Part shown: positions 17,491 through 27,063 of the stretch, piece by piece
Layout of the letters: each line of letters begins with the position of its first letter
How positions within the stretch are numbered: the stretch's first letter is position 1
Source: Marinilabilia salmonicolor JCM 21150
GTDB lineage: Bacteria > Bacteroidota > Bacteroidia > Bacteroidales > Marinilabiliaceae
Assembly: GCF_000259075.1 (NCBI RefSeq)
Contig: NZ_AJKI01000030.1
Location: 88,521 to 152,520, forward strand
Length of the DNA: 64,000 bases
Reading direction: 5' to 3'
Notes under the pieces: model-generated
What the model saw: only the letters and a program-made list of their open reading frames with translations
Databases searched by the model: none
Told to the model about the DNA's origin: nothing
Made by a program: the position numbers and the translations under genes

Positions 17491-19011
17491 TCAAAACTTA
17501 TAATTAAATGATATACTGAGATTTTCCCTGAACTGGACATAATCCGATTCGTTGCTGTAATATCTGAGATATGTAGCAATACGGGTACTCAAAAAGACAT
17601 TGATCTGCATATCAAGGATAAGCTCCCATTCTGCCTGAATCTGGTTGTCATCTCTCATATATTCGTAGAAAAAATCCATCTTGGACCGAAGGTTAAAATC
17701 TTTCGCAATGGTCCGACTGAAACTATTAACAATGGAAGCTCCTCCCATATTATCAACTTTCTTATCCTCAGGAATTTTATATCTGGTCTGATCAAACTTT
17801 ACTGTATCTGTTACAATGGTCATTTTGGAAGTAAAAGGCAGAATCATGAGGGTAAAATTCTTCTCCTTGTAATCCATACCAAGTGCCATTGTTAGATAAC
17901 CGGGGGCCATAAAACCAGACACAGGATTCTCCTTTTCCGTATCACTACTCTCATAACCATTAAAAAACTGCGTCTTAAAGTTTAAAAGACCACTGTAAAA
18001 CCATTTTTTACCGGCACTCAAACCATACTTAGAGTTCAGTTCTATCAAATCGTCATTAAACCGTGATTTTTTATCCTCTGTATTCAATATTCCCAACTTG
18101 TGAATGATGTAACTTTCCCACTCCACATTGTTTTTCTTGTATCTGGCCTGTAACCGGAGGTCACTCAATAAAGCAATTGAATTCTCACCACCTTTCACCC
18201 AATTTTCCTGAAATGCCTGCGAAACCTGAATATTTTCTGTTCCGCCATACACCCATGTACGTTGGATTGCCTTTTTCTTTTCTAATTTCTTATTGGTTTC
18301 CGGTGATTCCCATTGCAACAAACTGCTTATACTCTCATTGGCAGACCGGTGACTGATATATCCTTCTCCATAATAAAACCTTGGTGGATCGGGTATCTCA
18401 CTCCATAATTCATCCGCATATTCAGGCTTTTCATACAACGCCCTCGTCATCAGTGCATCCGCAGGTGACCAATCAAAAGAATCTTTCAGAGTATCGGCCC
18501 TGGCAGGATGCCTGAGAAAATTTTGATATTCAGAAACAGAGAGTTTTAAATGAACCGAAGTATCGTACTCAAATGGTCTATCCTCTCTCCCCTTATACTT
18601 TAAACTCATTGCATAGGGATTGTACACGGAAGATTTCTGCCAATGGGGAGATAAACTCCATGGATTATGAAACCCTCTAAAAAGGACTCTAGAAAATAAT
18701 CTATTGCGATCCCATTGGCGCAACACCTGATTTCGGATAAACTGGTTCAAATAATTTTGGCTTTTGATTTTAATTCTCCCTATCGAAAACCATCTTTTTT
18801 CTGCATACAAGGAGTCCAATTTCATCAGGCGTTGTAAAACTGCAGTATTGTCCTGATCCTCTAAAGAATCAGGAGTAATCATTATCCGCGATTTCTGATG
18901 ATCCGGAATTACCAGGTCCACCTTCACCGAATCCACGGAAAGAACCTGACTGAAACTATCGGAAGCAAAACCGATAAAAAGAAAAAGAAGAAAAAAGACC
19001 CGTTCTAACAT
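17491..19011 (-). CDS. DUF3078 outer-membrane-associated protein
   Basis: 506 aa from the ATG at 19011, chosen because it places a signal peptide (MLERVFFLLFLFIGFASDSFSQ) at the N-terminus; an ATG at 19071 would precede it by 20 residues. The C-terminal half matches DUF3078 (WVKGGENSIALLSDL, NSKYGLSAGKKWFYSG, APGYLTMALGMDYK) and ends with beta-rich segments and a terminal Phe typical of outer-membrane barrels. It appears to be exported to the outer membrane; function is unknown. It is a single gene, divergent from the MATE gene. Confidence 0.83.
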   Translation of the reverse strand: MLERVFFLLFLFIGFASDSFSQVLSVDSVKVDLVIPDHQKSRIMITPDSLEDQDNTAVLQRLMKLDSLYAEKRWFSIGRIKIKSQNYLNQFIRNQVLRQWDRNRLFSRVLFRGFHNPWSLSPHWQKSSVYNPYAMSLKYKGREDRPFEYDTSVHLKLSVSEYQNFLRHPARADTLKDSFDWSPADALMTRALYEKPEYADELWSEIPDPPRFYYGEGYISHRSANESISSLLQWESPETNKKLEKKKAIQRTWVYGGTENIQVSQAFQENWVKGGENSIALLSDLRLQARYKKNNVEWESYIIHKLGILNTEDKKSRFNDDLIELNSKYGLSAGKKWFYSGLLNFKTQFFNGYESSDTEKENPVSGFMAPGYLTMALGMDYKEKNFTLMILPFTSKMTIVTDTVKFDQTRYKIPEDKKVDNMGGASIVNSFSRTIAKDFNLRSKMDFFYEYMRDDNQIQAEWELILDMQINVFLSTRIATYLRYYSNESDYVQFRENLSISFNYKF

Positions 19012-19167
19012 ATTGTTCAAAATTCTGGCTGTAAAAATAATGGTTTTTAACGGAACATAAAGATTAGACATCCATGAATAACATTATGCATAAAGCGGGC
19101 CAGGAGATGTTATTGCTAATAAAACGAAGCTATCTGAATATTTATTTTCCAGAATTAAGAACTATTG

Positions 19168-19175
19168 TAGCTTTG
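19168..19175 (+). promoter_or_regulatory. -7 element of the MATE gene
   Basis: TAGCTTTG matches TAnnTTTG, 23 nt before the start codon. No clear -33 element. Confidence 0.4.
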
Positions 19176-19198
19176 CAAAGAGCATAACTCTAAATTAA

Positions 19199-20542
19199 AT
19201 GAAAGACTTGACCAACGGTCCTGAAGGGCGTGTCATATTGCGGTTTGCTATCCCCATGGTGATTGGCAATATCTTCCAGCAACTCTACAATGTGATAGAT
19301 TCCATCATCGTAGGGAAAGTGCTTGGAGAGCAAGCCCTGGCAGCTGTTGGAGCATCTTTCCCAATTTTCTACACCCTTATAGCATTTGTAATTGGTATAG
19401 GCAGCGGAGCCACCGTGGTAATCAGTCAATACTTTGGGGCAAAAAAGTTTGAAGAAGTCCGGAAGGCAATAGGGACGATATACATCTTTATTTTTATCGC
19501 ATCCCTTTTACTCAGTACCTTTGGCATTCTGTACAGTAAAGAAATATTCACTCTCCTGAAAGTAGGAGAAGATGTGATGCCGGAAGCCATCAGTTACTTC
19601 ACCATATACATCTCAGGTCTGGTTGTATTTTTCGGATTCAACAGCACGGCTTCCATCCTCAGAGGATTAGGAGACAGCAAAACGCCCCTGCTTTTTTTCT
19701 CTATTTCCACATTGGCCAACATCGGATTGGATTTGTTGTTTATTCTGGTTTTCAAATGGGGTATCGAAGGGGCCGCCATTGCAACCGTAGTAGCACAAGG
19801 TGGTGCGTTTATCACCGCCATTCTGGTATTAAATAACCGGGATCACCTGATTCATTTCGGTTGGAAAACACTGGTATTTGACAGGTTCATATTCAGGCAG
19901 AGTGCACGCATCGGGCTCCCTACAGGATTTCAACAAGCCTTTGTAGCACTGGGCATGATGGCCCTGATCCGGATTATTAACAATTTTGACACCCCTGTTC
20001 TTGCAGCATACACTGCTGCCAGCCGTATTGATGCGCTGGCAGCCATGCCTGCCATGAATCTGGCCTCTGCCCTGGCAGCATTTGTGGGTCAAAACCTAGG
20101 TGCAGGCCGCATCGACCGAATAAAAAAAGGTTTGCGTGCAACCCTGTTTATGACCTGGGCAATTAGTTTTTTTGTTATGGCAGTGGTTATATTTCAGGGA
20201 GAGGCCTTGATGTCCTTATTTTCAAACAATCCAGAGGTCATTAAACACGGACACAACTATTTGATCATCATCAGCTCCTTTTACCCTGTATTCTCCACCA
20301 TGTTCACTATGCATGGAACGCTGAGAGGAGCAGGTGATACGCTAATACCAATGTTTATTACCTTAATATCTCTCTGGATAGTACGAATACCTCTGGCAGC
20401 AGTTTTGTCGGATAAATTTGGCCCATCAGGAATATGGTGGGCTATTCCATTCGGATGGATGATTGGTCTGGCGGGAACATTCTTCTGGTATCTTTCAGGA
20501 AAATGGAAAAACAAGGGAGTTACAAAGAAAAAATCATTCTGA
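19199..20542 (+). CDS. MATE family multidrug/cation efflux transporter
   Basis: 447-aa inner-membrane antiporter with twelve hydrophobic segments in two similar halves. Recognisable MATE features include RFAIPMVIGNIFQQLYNVID at the N-terminus, GSGATVVISQYFGA after TM2, and the second-half counterpart ASALAAFVGQNLGAGR. The sequence is closest to the NorM/DinF-like subgroup common in anaerobes. Its 3' end overlaps the 3' end of the convergent CarH-like regulator by 9 nt, so read-through from one could affect the other. Substrates cannot be predicted. Confidence 0.92.
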   Translation: MKDLTNGPEGRVILRFAIPMVIGNIFQQLYNVIDSIIVGKVLGEQALAAVGASFPIFYTLIAFVIGIGSGATVVISQYFGAKKFEEVRKAIGTIYIFIFIASLLLSTFGILYSKEIFTLLKVGEDVMPEAISYFTIYISGLVVFFGFNSTASILRGLGDSKTPLLFFSISTLANIGLDLLFILVFKWGIEGAAIATVVAQGGAFITAILVLNNRDHLIHFGWKTLVFDRFIFRQSARIGLPTGFQQAFVALGMMALIRIINNFDTPVLAAYTAASRIDALAAMPAMNLASALAAFVGQNLGAGRIDRIKKGLRATLFMTWAISFFVMAVVIFQGEALMSLFSNNPEVIKHGHNYLIIISSFYPVFSTMFTMHGTLRGAGDTLIPMFITLISLWIVRIPLAAVLSDKFGPSGIWWAIPFGWMIGLAGTFFWYLSGKWKNKGVTKKKSF

Positions 20543-21427
20543 ATATTTAAGTAATCTGATGCTTTCTTTAAATGTACGGATGGAGGAAACAACTGTGAAA
20601 TCTGAGGGGAGTTTTGGCTGTAATTCTCTAATCTGCAACCCATTTACCATAAACGGAATATCAGGAAAAACATCTCTCAGGTTTTGAAACATCTTCTCCA
20701 TTTCCTCCTTTTCACGGGCAGAGACAAAAGATACAAAGAAGGCATCTGCAGGACGGGCCTGGTTAACAACTTTCAGATCTCCCAGGGGCACTGACTGACC
20801 AAGATATACCACGTCCAGTCCCTCTTTGCGAGCCATCAGATTGTAAAAAAGAAGACCAATTTCATGGAGTTCTCCCTCGGGCAGAAAGAAAGTTATTCTC
20901 GGACCATTCACAGAAATATTCTGCATCTCATTATCAATAGCTACAATGAGTTTCTGACGTATCAGATTTGAAATAAAATGTTCCTGAGAGGGATTAATGG
21001 TACCTGCCTGCCAAAGGACACCAATCCTGTCCAGGAAAGGAAACAGAACCTTTTCCAGGGTATCTTCAAATCCATATTTTATGATGGTTCCGGAAAGGAC
21101 ATTGAGAAATTTCCGCTCATCCAGTTCAAGCATGGAAACCATTAGGCTTTCAATCTGGACCCCACTATTCCGGGCATCCACACATAAATCCAGAACCCGA
21201 TCCCTGAGTTGATAATCATCCAGCTCCGCAATTTTGGAAATTTTAAACCCATTTTGATTCAGAATGGAGATATTCAGAAGTTTTTTTAAATCCGCATCTG
21301 AATAGTAACGAATATTGGTTGCTGTCCTCTTAGGCTCAACAAGGCCGTATCTTCGCTCCCAAATACGAATGGTATGCGCTTTAATTCCGGAGATTTTCTC
21401 CAGATCTTTTATGGAATAAACAGCCAT
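20534..21427 (-). CDS. MerR-family regulator with B12-binding domain (CarH-like)
   Basis: 297 aa. Residues 1-70 are a MerR winged helix (YSIKDLEKISGIKAHTIRIW, RYYSDADLKKLL). The middle holds the light-sensor helical bundle with W-x9-E-H (WQAGTINPSQEH), the signature that contacts adenosylcobalamin in CarH. The C-terminal Rossmann part has ELHEIG, equivalent to the cobalamin ligand motif D/ExHxxG. All B12 contacts therefore appear intact, so a green-light or B12-responsive repressor is plausible. In other bacteria such regulators control carotenoid or photolyase genes; none lies next to it here. Confidence 0.85.
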   Translation of the reverse strand: MAVYSIKDLEKISGIKAHTIRIWERRYGLVEPKRTATNIRYYSDADLKKLLNISILNQNGFKISKIAELDDYQLRDRVLDLCVDARNSGVQIESLMVSMLELDERKFLNVLSGTIIKYGFEDTLEKVLFPFLDRIGVLWQAGTINPSQEHFISNLIRQKLIVAIDNEMQNISVNGPRITFFLPEGELHEIGLLFYNLMARKEGLDVVYLGQSVPLGDLKVVNQARPADAFFVSFVSAREKEEMEKMFQNLRDVFPDIPFMVNGLQIRELQPKLPSDFTVVSSIRTFKESIRLLKYSE

Positions 21428-21632
21428 AATGGATTGGTATAAACTAATTTAAACAGGACCCGCATTATCATCAGTCGCTCTACCACCGGATTGCTCTTTC
21501 GTTCTTAAACAAAAGTGCAATATCATGCCATATAAGGCCACAGCACTGATAACCGACAATTTTGTAGGTGTAACGACTGAAAAAAGACATTTGTTCATTT
21601 GAACAGCAAAAATAAAGAACAAAACTCAAAAA

Positions 21633-21680
21633 TAAAAAACGGGACCTAAGGTGGAAAATCAAAGGTCCACCAAAGGCCCC
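21633..21680 (-). terminator. Rho-independent terminator of the FAS1 lipoprotein gene
   Basis: Minus-strand hairpin with arms GGGGCCTTTGGTGG and CCACCTTAGGTCCC followed by a T-rich tail; it sits 36 nt after the stop. Confidence 0.7.
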
Positions 21681-21715
21681 GCCGTCAAAGGGAAGCTTAG
21701 CTCCAATTGTTCATA

Positions 21716-23068
21716 TTATGGTACAATTACCTTGTCAATTACATGGACAATACCGTTGGTGGACTGCACATCTGCCAGCACAACGTTAATATCACCATCT
21801 ATTACCACGCCGTTGTCTATATTAATCTCAAGATTTTTGGCATCGTTGAGGGTTGCCACAGAACCATTAGACAAATCAGTGGAAGCTACATTTCCACTAA
21901 CAACATGAGCAAGTAATACATCTGTAAGCGTCGCTACATCTATATCTTCAATGCCTGAAACACCCAGGGCAGTAAACAAATCTTCAAAAGCAGCATTCAC
22001 CGGAGCAAATACGGTAAAAGGACCTGCCCCATTCAACGTTTCAACCAATTCAGCTTTGACAACAGCCTCTACCAGAATGGAAAAATCAGGATTATCGAGA
22101 ACCACATCTACCACAGTAGGCGGAAGAACCACTTCATCAATGGCATGAATAATTCCATTGGTAGCCACTACATCAGTAGCCACAACATTACTCGAACCGT
22201 TAAGCGTTACACCCTCACCCACACCTATCTGCAAACTTACATTTCTATCCTGAGCAGGACTCAGTGTTGGTACATAACCTGATGCCACATCCGCAGCAGG
22301 TACAAAAGCATCCACCACATGGTAAAGCAGTATTGGAGACAGATCATCAGCAGTCAGATCATCGAGGGTAACTCCAAGATCGGAGAGCAACTGATCGAAA
22401 GCTGAATTAACCGGCGCAAATACTGTGTAGAGAGCGCTTTCGTCCGCCAAAGCGTCCGCCAAACCAGCTTTGGTTACAGCGGCAGCCAGGGAGGCAAAAT
22501 CAGCATTTGCAACAGCGTGCCCTGTTATCGAAAGAGGTAAAACCACCTTGTCTATCACATGAATAACACCATTGTCAGCCATCACATCTGTCTGCACAAT
22601 CTCTGCGCGACCATTGAGCATCAAGCCTTCTTTATTCACGTAAAGCGACAAGTTATACCCTTCGGCAGGACCAGCAGACAAAGTGCTGTAATAGCCGGTT
22701 GTAACAGCTGAAGCCGGAGCTTCACCGTTTAAAACGTGATAAAGCAATACAGAAGAAAGGGTTTCATTTGGAATATCGTCCAACCCGGAAACACCCAACT
22801 CATTCAACAACGCAACAAAGGCATCATTGGTAGGAGCAAATACAGTAAAAGAAGCATCTTCAGCGGCCAATGCATCATCCAACCCTGTTTTAACCAATGC
22901 ATCCACAAGAATCGAAAAATCATCATTGCCCGAAGCTACATCAACAATTGTGTTACTTTCCACAGGTTCCACAATCATTTCATTTTCGTCATCATCCTCG
23001 CTGCATGAAGCAAATACAAAAACACCCAGCAGCAAAATTGCCATCATTTTAAAACTTAACTTTTTCAT
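21716..23068 (-). CDS. lipoprotein with three fasciclin (FAS1) domains
   Basis: 450 aa. A lipoprotein signal peptide ends at the lipobox FASCS (Cys about residue 22), then an acidic linker and three tandem FAS1 domains of about 135 residues each. Each has the YTVFAPTN-like H1 motif (FTVFAPTNDAF, YTVFAPVNSAF, FTVFAPVNAAF) and the closing VIHVID or IIHAIDEVV H2 motif. FAS1 domains mediate adhesion to surfaces or polysaccharides. Very likely anchored in the outer membrane and exposed. The three repeats are alike but not identical, consistent with old internal duplication. Confidence 0.93.
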   Translation of the reverse strand: MKKLSFKMMAILLLGVFVFASCSEDDDENEMIVEPVESNTIVDVASGNDDFSILVDALVKTGLDDALAAEDASFTVFAPTNDAFVALLNELGVSGLDDIPNETLSSVLLYHVLNGEAPASAVTTGYYSTLSAGPAEGYNLSLYVNKEGLMLNGRAEIVQTDVMADNGVIHVIDKVVLPLSITGHAVANADFASLAAAVTKAGLADALADESALYTVFAPVNSAFDQLLSDLGVTLDDLTADDLSPILLYHVVDAFVPAADVASGYVPTLSPAQDRNVSLQIGVGEGVTLNGSSNVVATDVVATNGIIHAIDEVVLPPTVVDVVLDNPDFSILVEAVVKAELVETLNGAGPFTVFAPVNAAFEDLFTALGVSGIEDIDVATLTDVLLAHVVSGNVASTDLSNGSVATLNDAKNLEINIDNGVVIDGDINVVLADVQSTNGIVHVIDKVIVP

Positions 23069-23752
23069 GACCTTTGATTTTAATTTAGATTTATTTAAAA
23101 TAGTTAATCTGGTAGTTAAACGGAGAAGATTATTTTTTGTTCATTGTTTTTTGTTGTTTCTTAAACATTTTGTTGTTTTTCACTCCCACCTCTTACTAAC
23201 CAACTGTTTTTATGCTCTTTATGAATTGAAAATAATTTTGAATTTTCTCAATATTGTAGTGAAATAAATTTCTGGAGAGAGACAACTTTCCAATGTCATC
23301 TATAGTATGGTTTGGTTGTAGTTTAGAATACGTTCTTTTGATAAGATATTACTCTGCCTTGCTACCAATGACAGATTAGATACGGCAGATTAATTGACAG
23401 GCAAAGCAGCGTAGCTGAGCGCCGATCCGCCGTTAGAGACAAAAATGGCAGATCAGCTTTTGCTATGCCGCTGTTCATTAAAAGAACCCTCCACAGCTAT
23501 CCAAAACGAACCTTTCCTGAGGGATTCTAAGTATTGACCTTCTCAACATGTCATAAATGCATTATTCCTCAACTTTTCTTTGGAGCAGTCACCCACAATG
23601 ATGGAGCTTTAAAATTCATTGCGAACAAAGAGAGACAATCCCATTTCAAAAAAACAGGTTCTCAGGACTCCAGTGATAATTTATGAACACCTTATATTAG
23701 AATGCTTCGGGAATATTATCTAACTTTGAAGCTGATTAAAAGACAAAATTCC
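23069..23752. other. intergenic region without a supported gene
   Basis: About 680 nt between the FAS1 gene and yicC. I see no gene. A less AT-rich stretch near 23400-23480 holds an imperfect hairpin (GATCCGCC / GGCAGATC) that could be part of an RNA or a remnant. TAACTTTG at 23721-23728 is a likely -7 element for yicC. Confidence 0.4.
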
Positions 23753-24625
23753 ATGATAAAATCGATGACAGGTTTCGGGAAGTCAGTATGTGAACTTCCA
23801 GCCAAACGAATAACCATTGAAATAAAATCCCTAAACAGCAAACAACTGGACATCAACACCCGGATTCCAAATCTCTACAGGGAAAAGGAACTGATAATGC
23901 GCAACATCATCAGCCAAACTTTGCAGCGAGGAAAGGTGGATGTCACTTTTTACGTAGAATCAATGGTTCCTGACAAAATACCTCAGGTAAATGAAGAAGT
24001 AATCAGTGCATACCACAGCCAGTTAAAAGGAGTCGCAGAAAAATTAAATATTGGAGATTCTACCGACTACCTGCGCATCATAATGCCACTGCCCGATACC
24101 ATGAAAACCATGCCTGCAGAACTGGATGAAGAAGAGTGGAAAGCAGTCTCGTCTGCATTGGTTGAGGCCATTGAACAATTGGATAATTTCCGCACGCAGG
24201 AGGGTGATTCCATGCAAATGGATGTACGCGAACGCTGCACCAACATTGCCGCTTTACTGGAACAGGTTGCGCCCTTTGAGACACAAAGGACCGAAAAAAT
24301 CAAAAACAGAATCAAAGAAAATCTGTCAGATTTTTCCAGTAACGGCACTGATGAAAATCGTTTTGAACAAGAATTAATTTATTATCTGGAAAAACTTGAC
24401 ATCTCAGAAGAGAAAGTCAGACTAAAAAACCACATCAATTACTTTAATGAAACCATGGAAGAGAATGGTCCGGTAGGGAAAAAACTGGGCTTTATCACCC
24501 AGGAAATGGGACGTGAAATAAACACGCTGGGATCCAAAGCAAACGACTCAGACATTCAGCATATCGTTGTGAAAATGAAAGATGATTTGGAAAAAATTAA
24601 AGAGCAAATTCTCAACATCCTTTAG
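23753..24625 (+). CDS. yicC: YicC family endoribonuclease
   Basis: 290 aa from the ATG at 23753 (MIKSMTGFGKS), the invariant YicC N-terminus; an upstream ATG at 23702 precedes the promoter-like TAACTTTG and is rejected. The C-terminal DUF1732 part with IGRE-like GREINTLGSKAND is present. YicC proteins are endoribonucleases implicated in sRNA turnover in E. coli. It lies 2 nt upstream of gmk, the usual order in Bacteroidota, and forms yicC-gmk-nadD. Confidence 0.93.
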   Translation: MIKSMTGFGKSVCELPAKRITIEIKSLNSKQLDINTRIPNLYREKELIMRNIISQTLQRGKVDVTFYVESMVPDKIPQVNEEVISAYHSQLKGVAEKLNIGDSTDYLRIIMPLPDTMKTMPAELDEEEWKAVSSALVEAIEQLDNFRTQEGDSMQMDVRERCTNIAALLEQVAPFETQRTEKIKNRIKENLSDFSSNGTDENRFEQELIYYLEKLDISEEKVRLKNHINYFNETMEENGPVGKKLGFITQEMGREINTLGSKANDSDIQHIVVKMKDDLEKIKEQILNIL

Positions 24626-24627
24626 TT

Positions 24628-25197
24628 ATGACCAATAATAGACTCATCATATTTTCAGCTCCTTCAGGCTCTGGAAAAACAACCATTGTCAGGAGTCTGA
24701 TGCAACAAATTCCGGAACTGGCTTTTTCTATTTCTGCTACCAGCCGGCAGCCCCGCGGCAAAGAAAAGGACGGTGTTGATTATTATTTTCTGAACTGTGA
24801 GACCTTTAGAAGAAAAATCAACAGAGGTGAATTTCTGGAATGGGAAGAAGTTTACGAAGGAACTTACTACGGAACGCTAAAGAGTGAGGTACAGCGGATT
24901 TCTTCCGAAGGAAAAGTTGCAGTATTTGATGTGGATGTGGTTGGGGCAACCAACATCAAAAAACAATTTGGTGATGGAGCCATGGCCATCTTTATAAAGG
25001 CTCCAACTCTGGAAGCCCTGGAAGAACGACTTCGAAACAGAAATACCGATTCTGAAGAGACCATCAACAAACGTCTGGATAAAGCAGAAAAAGAGTTAGG
25101 ATATGCAAGGTTTTTCGATAAAATCATTATTAACGACAACCTTGACATTGCTCTGAAGGAAGCACTGCAAATAGTAAGGCAATTCATCACTCAATAA
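24628..25197 (+). CDS. gmk: guanylate kinase
   Basis: 189 aa, normal length. Phosphorylates GMP to GDP with ATP. P-loop SAPSGSGKTTIV at residues 9-20, GMP-binding residues in ATSRQPRGKEKDGVDYYF, EWEEVYEGTYYGT, and the lid region with RLRNRNTDSEETINKRL. Two bases separate it from yicC and 11 from nadD, so the three are one transcript. Confidence 0.97.
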   Translation: MTNNRLIIFSAPSGSGKTTIVRSLMQQIPELAFSISATSRQPRGKEKDGVDYYFLNCETFRRKINRGEFLEWEEVYEGTYYGTLKSEVQRISSEGKVAVFDVDVVGATNIKKQFGDGAMAIFIKAPTLEALEERLRNRNTDSEETINKRLDKAEKELGYARFFDKIIINDNLDIALKEALQIVRQFITQ

Positions 25198-25208
25198 ATT
25201 ACTCCATT

Positions 25209-25793
25209 ATGCAGGAAACAGGGTTACTATTTGGTTCGTTTAACCCAATACATATCGGTCACCTGGCGTTGGCCAATTACCTGCTCGAATATACGTCGCT
25301 CGATGAGATTCAGTTCATTGTCAGTCCACAGAATCCCTTCAAGGAACAATCGGATCTGGCGGATGGACAACACCGGCTGCAAATGGTAAGAATGGCTATT
25401 TCCCGGGAAAAAAGATTTACTGCATCAGATATTGAGTTTGACATGCCTCTTCCATCCTACACATCAAAAACCCTGGAACTTCTGAAGAAGGCAAACCCCG
25501 ACCAGCAATTCACCCTGATTATCGGAAGCGATAATCTTTTGGTTTTTCCACGCTGGCATGAAGCAAACAAAATATTAGAAGAATTCCATATTCTTGTTTA
25601 TCCAAGACCTGGATTCCCCGCGGAAGATGCAGAAAAAGACATTCTCAATAAAGTAACACTGGTAGATGCCCCTCTTCTGGACATCTCATCAACACTGATA
25701 CGAAAAGCTTTCTTTGAAAATAAAAAACTACCTTACCTGGTGACTCACGATGTCTATGACTACATAAACAAAAATAAACTTTACCAAAAGTAA
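25209..25793 (+). CDS. nadD: nicotinate-nucleotide adenylyltransferase
   Basis: 194 aa. Catalyses NaMN + ATP to NaAD in NAD synthesis. Nucleotidyltransferase motif GSFNPIHIGH at residues 9-18, LIIGSDNLLVFPRWH for substrate binding, and the second ATP motif ISSTLIR near residue 160. Last gene of the yicC-gmk-nadD unit and ends at a bidirectional terminator. Confidence 0.96.
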   Translation: MQETGLLFGSFNPIHIGHLALANYLLEYTSLDEIQFIVSPQNPFKEQSDLADGQHRLQMVRMAISREKRFTASDIEFDMPLPSYTSKTLELLKKANPDQQFTLIIGSDNLLVFPRWHEANKILEEFHILVYPRPGFPAEDAEKDILNKVTLVDAPLLDISSTLIRKAFFENKKLPYLVTHDVYDYINKNKLYQK

Positions 25794-25831
25794 CCATTTT
25801 CCTTCCTAAACAATAACATCAACAGTCAACA

Positions 25832-25870
25832 CACAAAAAAGCCGCATCGACAATCAATGCGGCTTTCAGT
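25832..25870. terminator. bidirectional terminator between nadD and trxB
   Basis: AAAAAAGCCGCAT, loop CGACAATCA, ATGCGGCTTT: usable by both convergent transcripts. Confidence 0.75.
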
Positions 25871-25892
25871 ATTATATATCACAAAACCTGTA

Positions 25893-26906
25893 TTACTGAT
25901 TCTCAGCCAGCCAGCGTTCAGTATCCATTGCTGCCATGCAACCTGTTCCTGCTGCTGTAACCGCCTGTCGGTAAACAGTATCCTGCACATCTCCACAGGC
26001 AAATACTCCAGGCACATTGGTTTTTGTAGTACCCGGTACAGTCTGGATATACCCCACCTGATCGGTTTCCAGATAATCCCTGAAAATATCTGAATTGGGC
26101 TTATGGCCAATAGCAAGGAAGAACCCGTCAATCTTAATCAGAACTTCCTCCTCCTCCGGGCTACCTTTTTTCTTCACCAAAACAGCCCCCTCAACGACAC
26201 CATCACCAAAGAGTCCTTTAGTCTGATGTTCCCAAAGAATTTCGATATTTGGCGTATCAAAAACTCTCTTCTGCATCACTTTAGAAGCACGAAGTTCATC
26301 CCGACGAACAATCAGATATACTTTACTGGCAAGCCCGGCCAGATAAATGGCCTCCTCTGCAGCAGTATCGCCACCTCCAACAACAGCAACATCTTTTCCA
26401 CGATAGAAAAACCCATCACAGGTGGCACAAGCAGAAACACCTGAACCTGAATATTTCTCTTCATCCTCAATACCGAGATATTTGGCAGTAGCACCGGTAG
26501 CAATAATCAGGGAATCAGTTTCGATAATCTTTTTATCATCGATGGTAACCTTGAAGGGACGCTCAGAAAGATCAGCCTTTGTTGCCATTCCGAAACGAAT
26601 ATCCGTACCAAACCGTTCAGCTTGATTTTTCAAATCTTCCATCATTTCCGGGCCGGTAATTCCCTGTGGGTATCCGGGGAAATTTTCAACCTCAGTGGTT
26701 GTGGTAAGCTGTCCTCCGGGCTGAAGGCCTTCATACATCATCGGTTTTAAGTTGGCCCTTGCTGCATAAATGGCAGCCGTATAGCCTGCAGGTCCTGATC
26801 CTATAATCAGGACTCTTGTTTTTTCCACATCAGTTATCTCTTTATCCTGACTTTGCCCCTCTGAAGAGTCGGCATCCAGGTTGTCCATTTTTCCAAATAA
26901 TGCCAT
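25893..26906 (-). CDS. trxB: thioredoxin reductase
   Basis: 337-aa NADPH-dependent flavoenzyme that reduces thioredoxin. FAD-binding VLIIGSGPAGYTAA, the redox-active CATC in SACATCDGFF, the NADPH motif VVGGGDTAAEEA, and the C-terminal GVFACGDVQD are all present. The N-terminus carries about 28 extra polar residues (MALFGKMDNLDADSSEG...) before the FAD motif, longer than most TrxB. An internal start is possible, but no better Met exists close to the FAD motif than Met7. Monocistronic. Confidence 0.95.
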   Translation of the reverse strand: MALFGKMDNLDADSSEGQSQDKEITDVEKTRVLIIGSGPAGYTAAIYAARANLKPMMYEGLQPGGQLTTTTEVENFPGYPQGITGPEMMEDLKNQAERFGTDIRFGMATKADLSERPFKVTIDDKKIIETDSLIIATGATAKYLGIEDEEKYSGSGVSACATCDGFFYRGKDVAVVGGGDTAAEEAIYLAGLASKVYLIVRRDELRASKVMQKRVFDTPNIEILWEHQTKGLFGDGVVEGAVLVKKKGSPEEEEVLIKIDGFFLAIGHKPNSDIFRDYLETDQVGYIQTVPGTTKTNVPGVFACGDVQDTVYRQAVTAAGTGCMAAMDTERWLAENQ

Positions 26907-27063
26907 AATTATTGAATGTTTATTTATAAAATTCCACTAACGCATCTATATTTCTACATATTTCAAAAAGAATACCAAAAACCGATTTCCGGAAGTTTGT
27001 CAAGAAAACCAACAAATTCTGACAAGAAGTCAAACCGGAGTGACAATTGTGCAGACCGAAGTG

